From Corallococcus coralloides DSM 2259 (lineage in GTDB: Bacteria > Myxococcota > Myxococcia > Myxococcales > Myxococcaceae): a stretch of DNA of 64,000 nt. The position numbers were made by a program, and so were the translations under genes. Each line of letters starts with the position of its first letter. The first letter of the stretch is position 1. Positions 13,213 to 21,304 of this stretch are shown piece by piece. A model generated the notes under the pieces. That model was not told the origin of the DNA and ran no database searches. It saw only the letters and a program-made list of their open reading frames with translations. The stretch lies in the NCBI RefSeq assembly GCF_000255295.1, contig NC_017030.1, positions 7,972,328 to 8,036,327 of the forward strand, read 5' to 3'.

Positions 13213-15165
13213 TCACGCGGCCTTGTTGAGCCACGCCTCGTACGCGCGGAAGTCGTAGTCGCGGCCGAGGAAGTGGTTCACGAGGCGGGCGGCGTCGTCG
13301 GAGCCGCCCGGCTCCAGCACCGCGCGGCGGTAGGCTTGCGCGGGCTCGGGGTTGAGCAGGCCCTTCGTCTGGAACACCGTGAAGAGGTCCTTCGCGATGA
13401 CCAACGACCACATGTACGTGTAGTAGTTGGACGAGTACCCATCCAGGTGCCCGAAGGTGAGGTGGAAGTACGTGCCCTCCAGGTACGGGAAGGGAATGTA
13501 CTGGCCCTGCAGCTCGCGCACGAGCGCGGTGGCGTCCAGGTTCGTCGGGTCGCGCCGGTACAGCTCCAGGCTGAGCGCCGCGTAGAACATCTGCTGGCGC
13601 ACGAAGAGCCCCTTGCCGAACTCGTCCGCGGCCAGCATGCGCTCCACCAGTTCCGCGGGCAGCGCCTCACCGGTCTGGTAGTGCTTCGCGAAGGTCTGCA
13701 GGCACGTCACGTCGCGCGCCCACTCCTCCAGCATCTGCGACGGGGCCTCCACGAAGTCCCACTCCGTGCGCACGCCGGACAGGCCCGCCCACTTCGTGTG
13801 GCCGCCGAAGATGTGGTGCAGCAGGTGGCCGAACTCGTGGAAGAACGTCTCCACGTCGCCGTGCTGCATGAGCGCGGGCTCCGTGCCGGGCTTGGGGAAG
13901 TTGCAGATGAGCGCGCCTTCCGGGAGCCGCCGGCCTGACTTGCCGCTCGTCAGCGTGAACTGGGCCGCGTGCTTGTACTTGTCCGCGCGCGGGTGCATGT
14001 CCAGGAAGAAGCGGCCCTTGAGCGTGGTGCCTTCGTAGACGTCGTAGGCCTCCACGTCCGGGTGCCACACGGGCACGTCCTTCACCGGGCGGTAGGTGAC
14101 GCCGAAGAGGCGCGCGGTCAAATCCAGCACGCCCTGCTTCACGCGCGTGTATTCGAAGTAGGGGCGCACCGTCTGCGAGTCGAAGGCGTACTGCTCCGCC
14201 TTCACGCGGTCATCCAGGTAGCCGGAGTCCCACGGGTTCACCTTGTCGGCGTTCGGGTCGTCCTTGCGCTTGCGCTCCAGGAGCACCGCGTAGTCGCGCT
14301 TCATGCGCTCTTCGGACGCGTCGGCGATCTTCCGGATGAAGGTGCCCGCGGCGTCCGCGGTGCGCACCATCTTGTCCTCGGTGGCGTAGGCGGCCCAGTG
14401 CGGGTAGCCCAGGAGCGTGGCCAGTTCATGGCGCTTCTGCACCAGGCTCTGGAGCACGTTCACGTTGGCGGGGTAGCCGCGCTGGCGGTTGGCGCGCCAG
14501 AGCTCCTCGCGGGCCTTGCCGTCGCGCGCGTAGGTGAGGAAGGGTACCAGGTCCGGGTAGTCCGTGGAGATGCGCACCTGGCCGTCCTCGCCGGGGGCGT
14601 GCGCGCGCACGTAGTCCTCCGGCAGGCCGTCCAGCGCGGACGGGGGCAGGGACACCTTGCGGGTGTCCTGGCTGATGTTGCGGCTGAACTCCTGGCCAAT
14701 GCGGACCAGCTCCTCCTGGAGCGCCTTCACCTTGGCGCGGGTGGCGTCGTCACGGTCCACGCCGGCGCGGCGGAAGTCGCGCAGCACCTTCTCCATCCAC
14801 TTGCGCGTGGCGGCGTCCTGCTGGGACAGGTCCACGCGCGCCAGGACGTCGTAGACGCCCCGGTCCATGCGGATGTCGTTGGCCAGGTTCTCGATGGCCT
14901 GCTCGGAGGCTTCCGCGGCCTCGCGCAGGGCGGCCTCCGGGTGCGTGTGGCGCACGACGCTGGCGCGCGCGGCGGCGTCATCCAGCGCGGCGGAGGACTC
15001 GTCGAACAGCTCCAGGACCTCCTTGGGGGGCGTGGAGGCGGGCAGCGTCTTCAGTCGCGCGATGCCGTCGCGGGCCTTGGCCAGGGCCTCCTCGCTCGCG
15101 CGGCGGAACTCCTCGGGCGGGCAGGTGACGTGGCGGGCGGCGTCGGGGACCAGGGGCTCGGACAC
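13213..15165 (-). CDS. M3 family zinc metallopeptidase (thimet oligopeptidase-like)
   Basis: A 650-residue cytoplasmic-type oligopeptidase. The zinc signature HEFGH lies at residues 443-447 in the context ETFFHEFGHLLHH, and the downstream region has YSSNYYTYMWS as in M3 enzymes. The start chosen is the GTG at 15165 (VSEPLVPDAARH), because GAGAGGAG lies 8 bases upstream; the open frame extends further but has no such signal. These enzymes degrade short peptides, with no sign of a signal peptide here. It converges with glgP and is followed upstream by the surface lipoprotein gene on the same strand, with a terminator-like hairpin between them, so it is probably transcribed on its own. Confidence 0.92.
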   Translation of the reverse strand: MSEPLVPDAARHVTCPPEEFRRASEEALAKARDGIARLKTLPASTPPKEVLELFDESSAALDDAAARASVVRHTHPEAALREAAEASEQAIENLANDIRMDRGVYDVLARVDLSQQDAATRKWMEKVLRDFRRAGVDRDDATRAKVKALQEELVRIGQEFSRNISQDTRKVSLPPSALDGLPEDYVRAHAPGEDGQVRISTDYPDLVPFLTYARDGKAREELWRANRQRGYPANVNVLQSLVQKRHELATLLGYPHWAAYATEDKMVRTADAAGTFIRKIADASEERMKRDYAVLLERKRKDDPNADKVNPWDSGYLDDRVKAEQYAFDSQTVRPYFEYTRVKQGVLDLTARLFGVTYRPVKDVPVWHPDVEAYDVYEGTTLKGRFFLDMHPRADKYKHAAQFTLTSGKSGRRLPEGALICNFPKPGTEPALMQHGDVETFFHEFGHLLHHIFGGHTKWAGLSGVRTEWDFVEAPSQMLEEWARDVTCLQTFAKHYQTGEALPAELVERMLAADEFGKGLFVRQQMFYAALSLELYRRDPTNLDATALVRELQGQYIPFPYLEGTYFHLTFGHLDGYSSNYYTYMWSLVIAKDLFTVFQTKGLLNPEPAQAYRRAVLEPGGSDDAARLVNHFLGRDYDFRAYEAWLNKAA

Positions 15166-15332
15166 GGGATGGGCTCCTCTCAAGCCGTGGGTGTCAGGAA
15201 AGGGCTCAAAGCTAATGCGCCCCGTCCTCCCTGGCAGCATCCGTGTGGCGTGGCGCGAGCGGTTGCCGGGCAGTGGACGCCCTCCCCTGCCCCGTTCGTC
15301 GGGCGGCGGACGGCCGGGCGGTGCCCCAACGG

Positions 15333-15373
15333 AGGAAGGCCGCCCCGGCGTGCGTGCCGGAGGCGGCCTTCCT
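15333..15373 (-). terminator. Terminator-like hairpin downstream of the giant lipoprotein gene
   Basis: A 12-bp perfect stem (15333-15344 with 15362-15373) encloses, after a single-base bulge, a second 5-bp stem (ccggc/gccgg) with a 6-base loop. It begins 29 bp past the lipoprotein stop. There is no T-tract. Confidence 0.55.
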
Positions 15374-15401
15374 GGGACTTCTCAGGGGTGAGGCGGAGGC
15401 G

Positions 15402-18400
15402 TCAGTAGAACTCGAGCGGGCTCTGGGAGGTCTGCGGCTGCCGGACCGCGCGGGTCACGAAGTCGTTCTTGTTGTTGTCCGTGTCCTGGCCATTGCCCCG
15501 GGCAGCGTCCGCGCCACCCACGGCCATGGAGGTAGAGGTGGAGGCGGACACGGCCTTGCGCTCCAGGCTTCCGCCCACCGCCGGATGGGACGGGGCCGCA
15601 TTACCAGCGCCCCCCTCGGGGGAATCTCCGGTGCCCCACCCCAGCAGGTCCACGTCCACGTACGTCGATCCCACGAGGCGCTGGATGCGGACGTGGCCAC
15701 CAGCGGTCGTGGAGGCCGACATATCGAAGGTGTAGCCGAGGTCCTTCATCGCCACGCCAGTGCCGCTGTAGTTCGCCCCGCCCAGTAGGAAGTAGCCGTG
15801 GGCGCGAACGACCCTTCCAGCCGGAATGGTGACGCTCGAGTTCCAGGAGCCGGTGGCGGACTTGTAGCCCACCTGCCAGTTGGACAGATCCACGTCTGAG
15901 TTCGTCGGGTTGTAGAGTTCGATGAACTCATCCGTTGCGGCCGTGCCACTACCATTGCCGCCGCTGACCTCACTGATGACCACGTGGTTCAACAGCGGGG
16001 CCTTGCTCACCCGCACCGTGCCCCAGGTGCCCTCGGACGGATCCACCTTGCCGAACTGGTCGCAGTACACCCACGGAGCGCCCGCGTCCGTGAACCGGTA
16101 GCGGAAGCCGTAGCTGTACGTGCCGAGCGCGGGGATCTGGAGGACCGCCTTCATCTGGTCGTCGTTGGAGTTCGGCGTGGTGAAGCCCGGGTCGAAATCC
16201 GCCGCATTCCACGTCCAGCCCGCGGGGTTGGTGGCGTCCGTCCCGTAGCCCAGCTGCGCCTCGATGCGGGGGTAGAAGTCGTTGCCCTTCGTGTTCCGCG
16301 TCGTGACGTCGTAGCTGTAGAACTGGCTGAAGATGTCATAGCTGTCAGCGGTGGTGATGAACGTCGGATAGGCGTTGTCCGGCGACGGGAACGTCTTCGG
16401 GGACTGGATGGCGCACCGGTTCACCGGCTTCTCCACGTTCAGGCCGCAGTCGTCGTTGGCCTGGCCCGGCGTGCCCCGGTCCCCGCCCGGCAGGCTGCCA
16501 GTGGACTCACACCAGTACCAGGCGCGGCTGCTGCCCTTCGTCCCGATGATGCTGGACGCGAGGCTCATGGCCCGGCCGGTCGTCGGGGAAACTGCGTTCG
16601 TGTACGTGAGGCTGTCCACCGTCACCGCGCCCTGCTTGAGCGTGATGGAGCCGGTGCTGTCCATGAACTTGTCGATGCCATAGTCGGTGTTCGCCGGCAC
16701 GCCACCGTTGCGCGTGTAGTTCGCGTCCTGCGCGAGCACCGTCCGTCCGCCAGGGGGCACCAGCAGCGTGGGGTTGTGGTTCACCGTGAAGGACGTCTCC
16801 GTTCCCGCGCCGTTCACCAGGGTCACCATCAGGCCCTGCGCGTCCAGCAGATGCGACGTGGTGTTGGTCAGCTCCAGGTACTCGGTGGTGCCCGCGGAAG
16901 GCGAGTGCATCACCTCCGAGATGACCAGCTCGCCCGCGCCTGGATGCGGCGCGTGGGTGCACTCGCCCGCGTAGCAGACCGCGTTCGCGCCGGTGCAGAC
17001 CTCGAGCGTCGAGTCGCCGTCCACGCAGGTCGGCGCGCCGTTCCGCACCACGCACACCGACGCGTAGACCTCCCGCGAGTAACCGTCCTCCGCGCACTCG
17101 GGCGCGGGCGGCGTGCACACGTAACCGTCGCACGGGTTGGTGGTGGCGGTGCTCGCGGTGGCGAGCACGCTGGCGTTGCCCGCGCCGTCGAACGTCCTCA
17201 GCGCGAAGTGGTACGTCGTGCTCTCCGTCAGGCCGGTGACGGTGAAGGACTCCGCCGTGCCCGCCGTCCGCGGCGCGCCCACGCCCGTCACGAGCGTGGC
17301 CACGCCGAAGGTGGCGTCGTTGAGGGGGAACGTGGCGTAGCGCAGCTCGTAGTGAGCGGCCGTGCCCAGCACGCCGTCATCACCCGGGGCCTGCCAGTCC
17401 AGCCGGATGCTGGCACCGTCCACCGCCGTCGCGCTGAAGCCCGACACGGCGGCCGGCGCATCCTCGTCGGAGATGATCAGGTCCGCCGACGTGAGGGTCT
17501 GGAAGCCGTTCGCGCTCGCCTGGAGCTGGTACGAGCCTTCGTCGTTGATGCTGAGCGCGCCGAAGGTGGCCACGCCGCTCACGGTGGTGCGCGTGGGGAT
17601 GCCCTGGGCGAAGCCGCCGCCCACCAGCGCCAGCTGCACATCGGCCGACGCGTCGGTGAGGGTGTTGCCGTAGGCGTCCTTCACCGCGACCTTGATGTCC
17701 CCCAGCGCATGCCGCACCGAGCCCGTCGTGGGTGCGGAGGCGAAGGTCAGATGGCCCACCGCCGCCGGGACGATGGCGTAGGTGTGCGAGGCCGTGAGCG
17801 ACGGGTCCGCCACGTCCTCCGCGGAGACGGACTGGTCCCCGGCGGTGCGCAGCTCCACGTTGAAGGTGTGCCGACCCTCGTCCAGCAGGGTGAACGTATA
17901 GGCACCGGGCAGCACCGCCTGTGCATCCGAGGAGGTGACGGTCACCGTCGACGCGTAGTCCTTCGCCACGTTGCCGTAGGTGTCACGCGCCACCAGCTCG
18001 TAGCTCAGTGACTGGCCCGCGCCGAAGGGGCCCGCGCTCGCGACGACCTCGAGAGACGCGGCCGTGATGGCGCGCACCTCCGCGTTCACCGTCGCGGTGA
18101 GCGCCGGGGTCGCGGTGTCCGTGGCGGTGAGCGACTGCGTGCCCGCCGTCTTGAACACCAGGCCGGAGACGGTCTTCTCGCCCTGGTCCGCCTGGACGAA
18201 GGTCACGTCCGCGGGAAGCTCCGCCTGCGCGTCCGAGGACGTGAAGTGCACCGTGCCGGTGTAGCCCTGGATGGGGTTGCCAAAGGCATCCGTCACGGAA
18301 ACGGTCACGTCGTTCGAGTCGCCCGCGTCGACCGGGTCCGCGAAGGCCGCGAGCACGAGCTTCGCCGCGGCACCGGCGCCCACCGTGAAGGTCTGGCTCT

Positions 18401-20354
18401 CCCGGGTCAGCGCCCCCGCCGTCGCGGTGAACGTGAACGTGCCCGCCTTGTTCACGCTCAGGCCTGCGAAGGTGGCCACGCCATCCACCGCTTCCACGGT
18501 CACGGCCTGGAAGCCAGACTGGCCGGTGAGTGTCAGCGTCACCGCCGTGGTGGCCGTGGAGACGACGTCGCCGCGCGAGTCCAGCAGCGACACGTGCACG
18601 TCCGCGAGCGCCGAGCCCGCGGTGCCGTTCGAAGGCTGCGGCGTGAACGCCAGCTGCGTCACCTGCGGATCCGCCGTGGACACCGCGAGGCTGTCCGACC
18701 GCGCGGAGTTGCCGTGCGCGTCCGTCACCTTCAGGGCCACGTGGTACGTCTTGCCCGGCGTCAGGCCGGAGAGGGTCTCGGACTGCACCGTGCCCGCGGG
18801 CACGGGGGCGGCGACAGTCACCGGCGTCGCCGCATTGAAGGCCGCGTCCGACGTGATGGCGGACATCGAGTAGCGCAGTTCCTGCGACGCGAGCTGCCCC
18901 TGCACACCATCATCCCCCACGCCCGTCCACTGCACGGTGAGGCCCGTCTCCGTGGCCCCCGTCTGCGTCAGCACCGGCTTCGCGGGCGCCACGTCATCCA
19001 CCACCTGCACGTCCGAGCTGCTCACGTCCTGCAGGCCCTGCGCGGACGCCACCAGGTGCGTGGTGCCATGACCCGCGATGCTCAGCCCCGTGAACGTCGC
19101 GACGCCATCCACCGGAGCCGCGCTCACGGTCCCCGCGAGCGTGAAGGCCCCCGCCGGCAGCGACAGCTTCACCGACAGGCCGGTCGCCGACACCGGGTTG
19201 CCGAAGGCGTCCTGGACCGCCACCTTCACGTCGCCCAGGGACGCGCGCGTCGACACGGGCGAAGCGGGCTGCTGCGTGAACACCAGCTTCGAAGCCGCCG
19301 CAGCGGCCACGTCCACGGGTTGCTCGAACGAGAAGTCCCCCGCGCTGTCCGCGATGGTCAGGAACTGACGCCCGGCCGTGCGGAAGGTGATGCCCTGGAA
19401 CTTGAACCTACCCGCGTCCGCGGGGGTGAACGTATGGGAGGTCAGCGTCGCGGCCGAGTCCGTGGACGTCAGCTTCACCGTACCGGTGTAGGTCGTCACC
19501 GGGTTGGCGTACGCGTCCGCGAGCGTGACCTCCAGGTCCTGCGCCACGCCCACCGTGGCGGTATCCAGGAAGCGGTCGTACCCCAGGGCCGCCACCGCAC
19601 CGGGCACCACCGTGAAGACGGTGCTGGTCACGGGCTCGAAGCCCGGCGCGTTCGCGATGAAGTGGTAGCCCCCACCCGCCTTCTTCAGCACCACGTCCGG
19701 AAAGGTCGCGACTCCGTTCACCGCGGCCACCGTCAGCAAGCCCTCCGGGAACACGATGCCGCCGGAGCCCAGGGACAGCGTCACCTCCGCCGTGCTGTCC
19801 GTCGCCACCTCGCCAGCACCGTTGCGCACCTCCACCGCCAGGAGCTTGAGCGGCTCGCCCGCCACGGCATCCGGCAGCGCCGAGCGGAACGCCAGCACCC
19901 TCACGGTGTTGACGTCGGCGAAGTCCACCGTGGCCGTCGCGGTGAGCGGCGTCATCTTGCCGGTGTCGTCCTTCACGGACGCCTTCACCGTCTTCACGCC
20001 CGGCACCGTGGACGTCACGTGCGCCTGGGCCACGCCGGTGATGTCGGTGACGAGCGCCGACTCCAGAACGGAGGCGCCCTCCCCCTCCACCGTCAGCGAC
20101 ACCGAGCGCCCGGACAGCCGCGAGCCGTCCGCCTTGCGCAGCGCCGTCACCGTGACGACCGCGAAGTCGCTGCCGTTCGCCAGCACGCCCGTGGGCCGGT
20201 CCACCACCACCGTGGAAGCGGCAGCGTCCACCACGCCTTCCACCTCCGGTGGAGGCTTCTGGGTGGTTGCGGAATCCGTGCAGCCCAGCGACAAGCCCAG
20301 ACACAGCACGCTCAACCCCAGACAGCGGGCGAGCACAGCGATCCGTGGGGACAT
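15402..20354 (-). CDS. Giant multidomain surface lipoprotein with Ig-like, fibronectin III and lamin-tail domains
   Basis: A 1650-residue protein with a lipoprotein signal (lipobox LSLGC, Cys25). After a short spacer come about eight Ig-like units of the invasin/Big_1 kind. They recur as V..D..GNPV..Y.GTV..TSSD strands, for example VTLADAYANPVTTYTGTV and VSVTDAFGNPIQGYTGTV. Two fibronectin type III-like domains are interspersed (LTVQWTGVGDDGV and IRLDWQAPGDDGV). A Cys-rich linker near residue 1125 follows (CDGYVCTPPAPEC), then two lamin-tail domains (ELVISEVMHSPS and HVVISEVSGGNG) flanking a further beta-rich domain. The C-terminus is ordinary, with no sorting tail seen. It is presumably anchored in the outer membrane and displayed on the surface. 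Adhesion or matrix binding is plausible, but no ligand can be named. The start is an ATG right at the signal peptide. Confidence 0.85.
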   Translation of the reverse strand: MSPRIAVLARCLGLSVLCLGLSLGCTDSATTQKPPPEVEGVVDAAASTVVVDRPTGVLANGSDFAVVTVTALRKADGSRLSGRSVSLTVEGEGASVLESALVTDITGVAQAHVTSTVPGVKTVKASVKDDTGKMTPLTATATVDFADVNTVRVLAFRSALPDAVAGEPLKLLAVEVRNGAGEVATDSTAEVTLSLGSGGIVFPEGLLTVAAVNGVATFPDVVLKKAGGGYHFIANAPGFEPVTSTVFTVVPGAVAALGYDRFLDTATVGVAQDLEVTLADAYANPVTTYTGTVKLTSTDSAATLTSHTFTPADAGRFKFQGITFRTAGRQFLTIADSAGDFSFEQPVDVAAAAASKLVFTQQPASPVSTRASLGDVKVAVQDAFGNPVSATGLSVKLSLPAGAFTLAGTVSAAPVDGVATFTGLSIAGHGTTHLVASAQGLQDVSSSDVQVVDDVAPAKPVLTQTGATETGLTVQWTGVGDDGVQGQLASQELRYSMSAITSDAAFNAATPVTVAAPVPAGTVQSETLSGLTPGKTYHVALKVTDAHGNSARSDSLAVSTADPQVTQLAFTPQPSNGTAGSALADVHVSLLDSRGDVVSTATTAVTLTLTGQSGFQAVTVEAVDGVATFAGLSVNKAGTFTFTATAGALTRESQTFTVGAGAAAKLVLAAFADPVDAGDSNDVTVSVTDAFGNPIQGYTGTVHFTSSDAQAELPADVTFVQADQGEKTVSGLVFKTAGTQSLTATDTATPALTATVNAEVRAITAASLEVVASAGPFGAGQSLSYELVARDTYGNVAKDYASTVTVTSSDAQAVLPGAYTFTLLDEGRHTFNVELRTAGDQSVSAEDVADPSLTASHTYAIVPAAVGHLTFASAPTTGSVRHALGDIKVAVKDAYGNTLTDASADVQLALVGGGFAQGIPTRTTVSGVATFGALSINDEGSYQLQASANGFQTLTSADLIISDEDAPAAVSGFSATAVDGASIRLDWQAPGDDGVLGTAAHYELRYATFPLNDATFGVATLVTGVGAPRTAGTAESFTVTGLTESTTYHFALRTFDGAGNASVLATASTATTNPCDGYVCTPPAPECAEDGYSREVYASVCVVRNGAPTCVDGDSTLEVCTGANAVCYAGECTHAPHPGAGELVISEVMHSPSAGTTEYLELTNTTSHLLDAQGLMVTLVNGAGTETSFTVNHNPTLLVPPGGRTVLAQDANYTRNGGVPANTDYGIDKFMDSTGSITLKQGAVTVDSLTYTNAVSPTTGRAMSLASSIIGTKGSSRAWYWCESTGSLPGGDRGTPGQANDDCGLNVEKPVNRCAIQSPKTFPSPDNAYPTFITTADSYDIFSQFYSYDVTTRNTKGNDFYPRIEAQLGYGTDATNPAGWTWNAADFDPGFTTPNSNDDQMKAVLQIPALGTYSYGFRYRFTDAGAPWVYCDQFGKVDPSEGTWGTVRVSKAPLLNHVVISEVSGGNGSGTAATDEFIELYNPTNSDVDLSNWQVGYKSATGSWNSSVTIPAGRVVRAHGYFLLGGANYSGTGVAMKDLGYTFDMSASTTAGGHVRIQRLVGSTYVDVDLLGWGTGDSPEGGAGNAAPSHPAVGGSLERKAVSASTSTSMAVGGADAARGNGQDTDNNKNDFVTRAVRQPQTSQSPLEFY

Positions 20355-20480
20355 GGATGTCTCCGTCCAGCGAGCAGCCCCGCGCGTCGGCGTCGCACTT
20401 CACGCGGGGTTGCTGTGCTTTCTAGCAGACCTCCTCCGGTCGCCGCGAAGTGGCACCGGAACTTTGCACACCAACTGCAA

Positions 20481-21284
20481 TCAACCGTTGATGGCTTGAA
20501 GCACCGCGGCGCCGCCCAGCAGGGACTGGCCACCGTCGCAAACCATGATGGCGCCGGTGATGTACGACGCGGCGTCCGAGGCCAGGAACAGGGCCAGCCG
20601 GGCGATGTCGTCCGGCTTTCCGAAGCGCTGGAGCGGCAGGGCCTCCGCGAGCTTCTGACGGGCGCCCTCCGACGGAGCCAGGCGGCTCATGCCCTCCGTG
20701 CCCTCAATCGGGCCCGGGGTGATGGCGTTGACGCGCACGCCCGTGCCGCCCCACTCGATGGCGAGCACGCGGGTGAGCATGTCCACGCCGGCCTTGGCGG
20801 CGCACACGTGGGCCTGCATGGCCATGGGCAGATAGGCCTGGGGCGCGGAGATGTTGATGACGGCGGCGCCCGGCTTGCGCAGGTGTTCGAAGGCGGCGCG
20901 GGACACGTTGAAGGTGCCCAGCACGTCGATGTCCATCACCGCCTTGAAGCCGTTGGAGGACATGCCCAGCACGGGCGCGGGGAAGTTGCCGGCCGCGCCG
21001 CACACCAGCACGTCGATTTCGCCGTACGCGTCCTTCACCTGCTGGAGCGCCTTTTCCACGGACGCGTAGTCGCGCACGTCCGCGGCCACGCCCATGGCGG
21101 TGCCGTGGGCCTGGAGGCCCTTCACCGCGCCCTCCAGCTTCTCCACGTTGCGGCCGTTGATGGCCACCTTCGCGCCCGCCTTCACGAACGCAGTGGCGAT
21201 GCCGAGGTTGATGCCGCTGCTGCCGCCGGAGACGAACGCCGTCTTGCCCTTGAGCAGCCCGTCCTTGAACACGCTGTCCGCCAT
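20481..21284 (-). CDS. SDR family oxidoreductase, peroxisomal-type 2,4-dienoyl-CoA reductase-like
   Basis: A 267-residue short-chain dehydrogenase. The Rossmann nucleotide motif is GGSSGINLG near residue 19, followed by CGAAGNF and a C-terminal ITGAIMVCDGG. The catalytic Tyr of classical SDRs is replaced by His in the segment QAHVCAAKAG. The same substitution (QVHAGSAKA) occurs in the peroxisomal 2,4-dienoyl-CoA reductase DECR2, as do CAAGNF and the PGPIxGTEG stretch. The likely reaction is NADPH-dependent reduction of 2,4-dienoyl-CoA during degradation of unsaturated fatty acids. The gene is 20 bp downstream of dnaE on the same strand, so read-through from dnaE is likely. Confidence 0.88.
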   Translation of the reverse strand: MADSVFKDGLLKGKTAFVSGGSSGINLGIATAFVKAGAKVAINGRNVEKLEGAVKGLQAHGTAMGVAADVRDYASVEKALQQVKDAYGEIDVLVCGAAGNFPAPVLGMSSNGFKAVMDIDVLGTFNVSRAAFEHLRKPGAAVINISAPQAYLPMAMQAHVCAAKAGVDMLTRVLAIEWGGTGVRVNAITPGPIEGTEGMSRLAPSEGARQKLAEALPLQRFGKPDDIARLALFLASDAASYITGAIMVCDGGQSLLGGAAVLQAING

Positions 21285-21304
21285 GGAATCGCTTCCTTTC
21301 GAAA

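Noticed and set aside
20447..20465. TGGCAC followed by TTGC upstream of the giant lipoprotein and SDR genes
   Set aside because: Spacing is seven bases instead of five between the two elements, and it points away from the start of the nearest gene.
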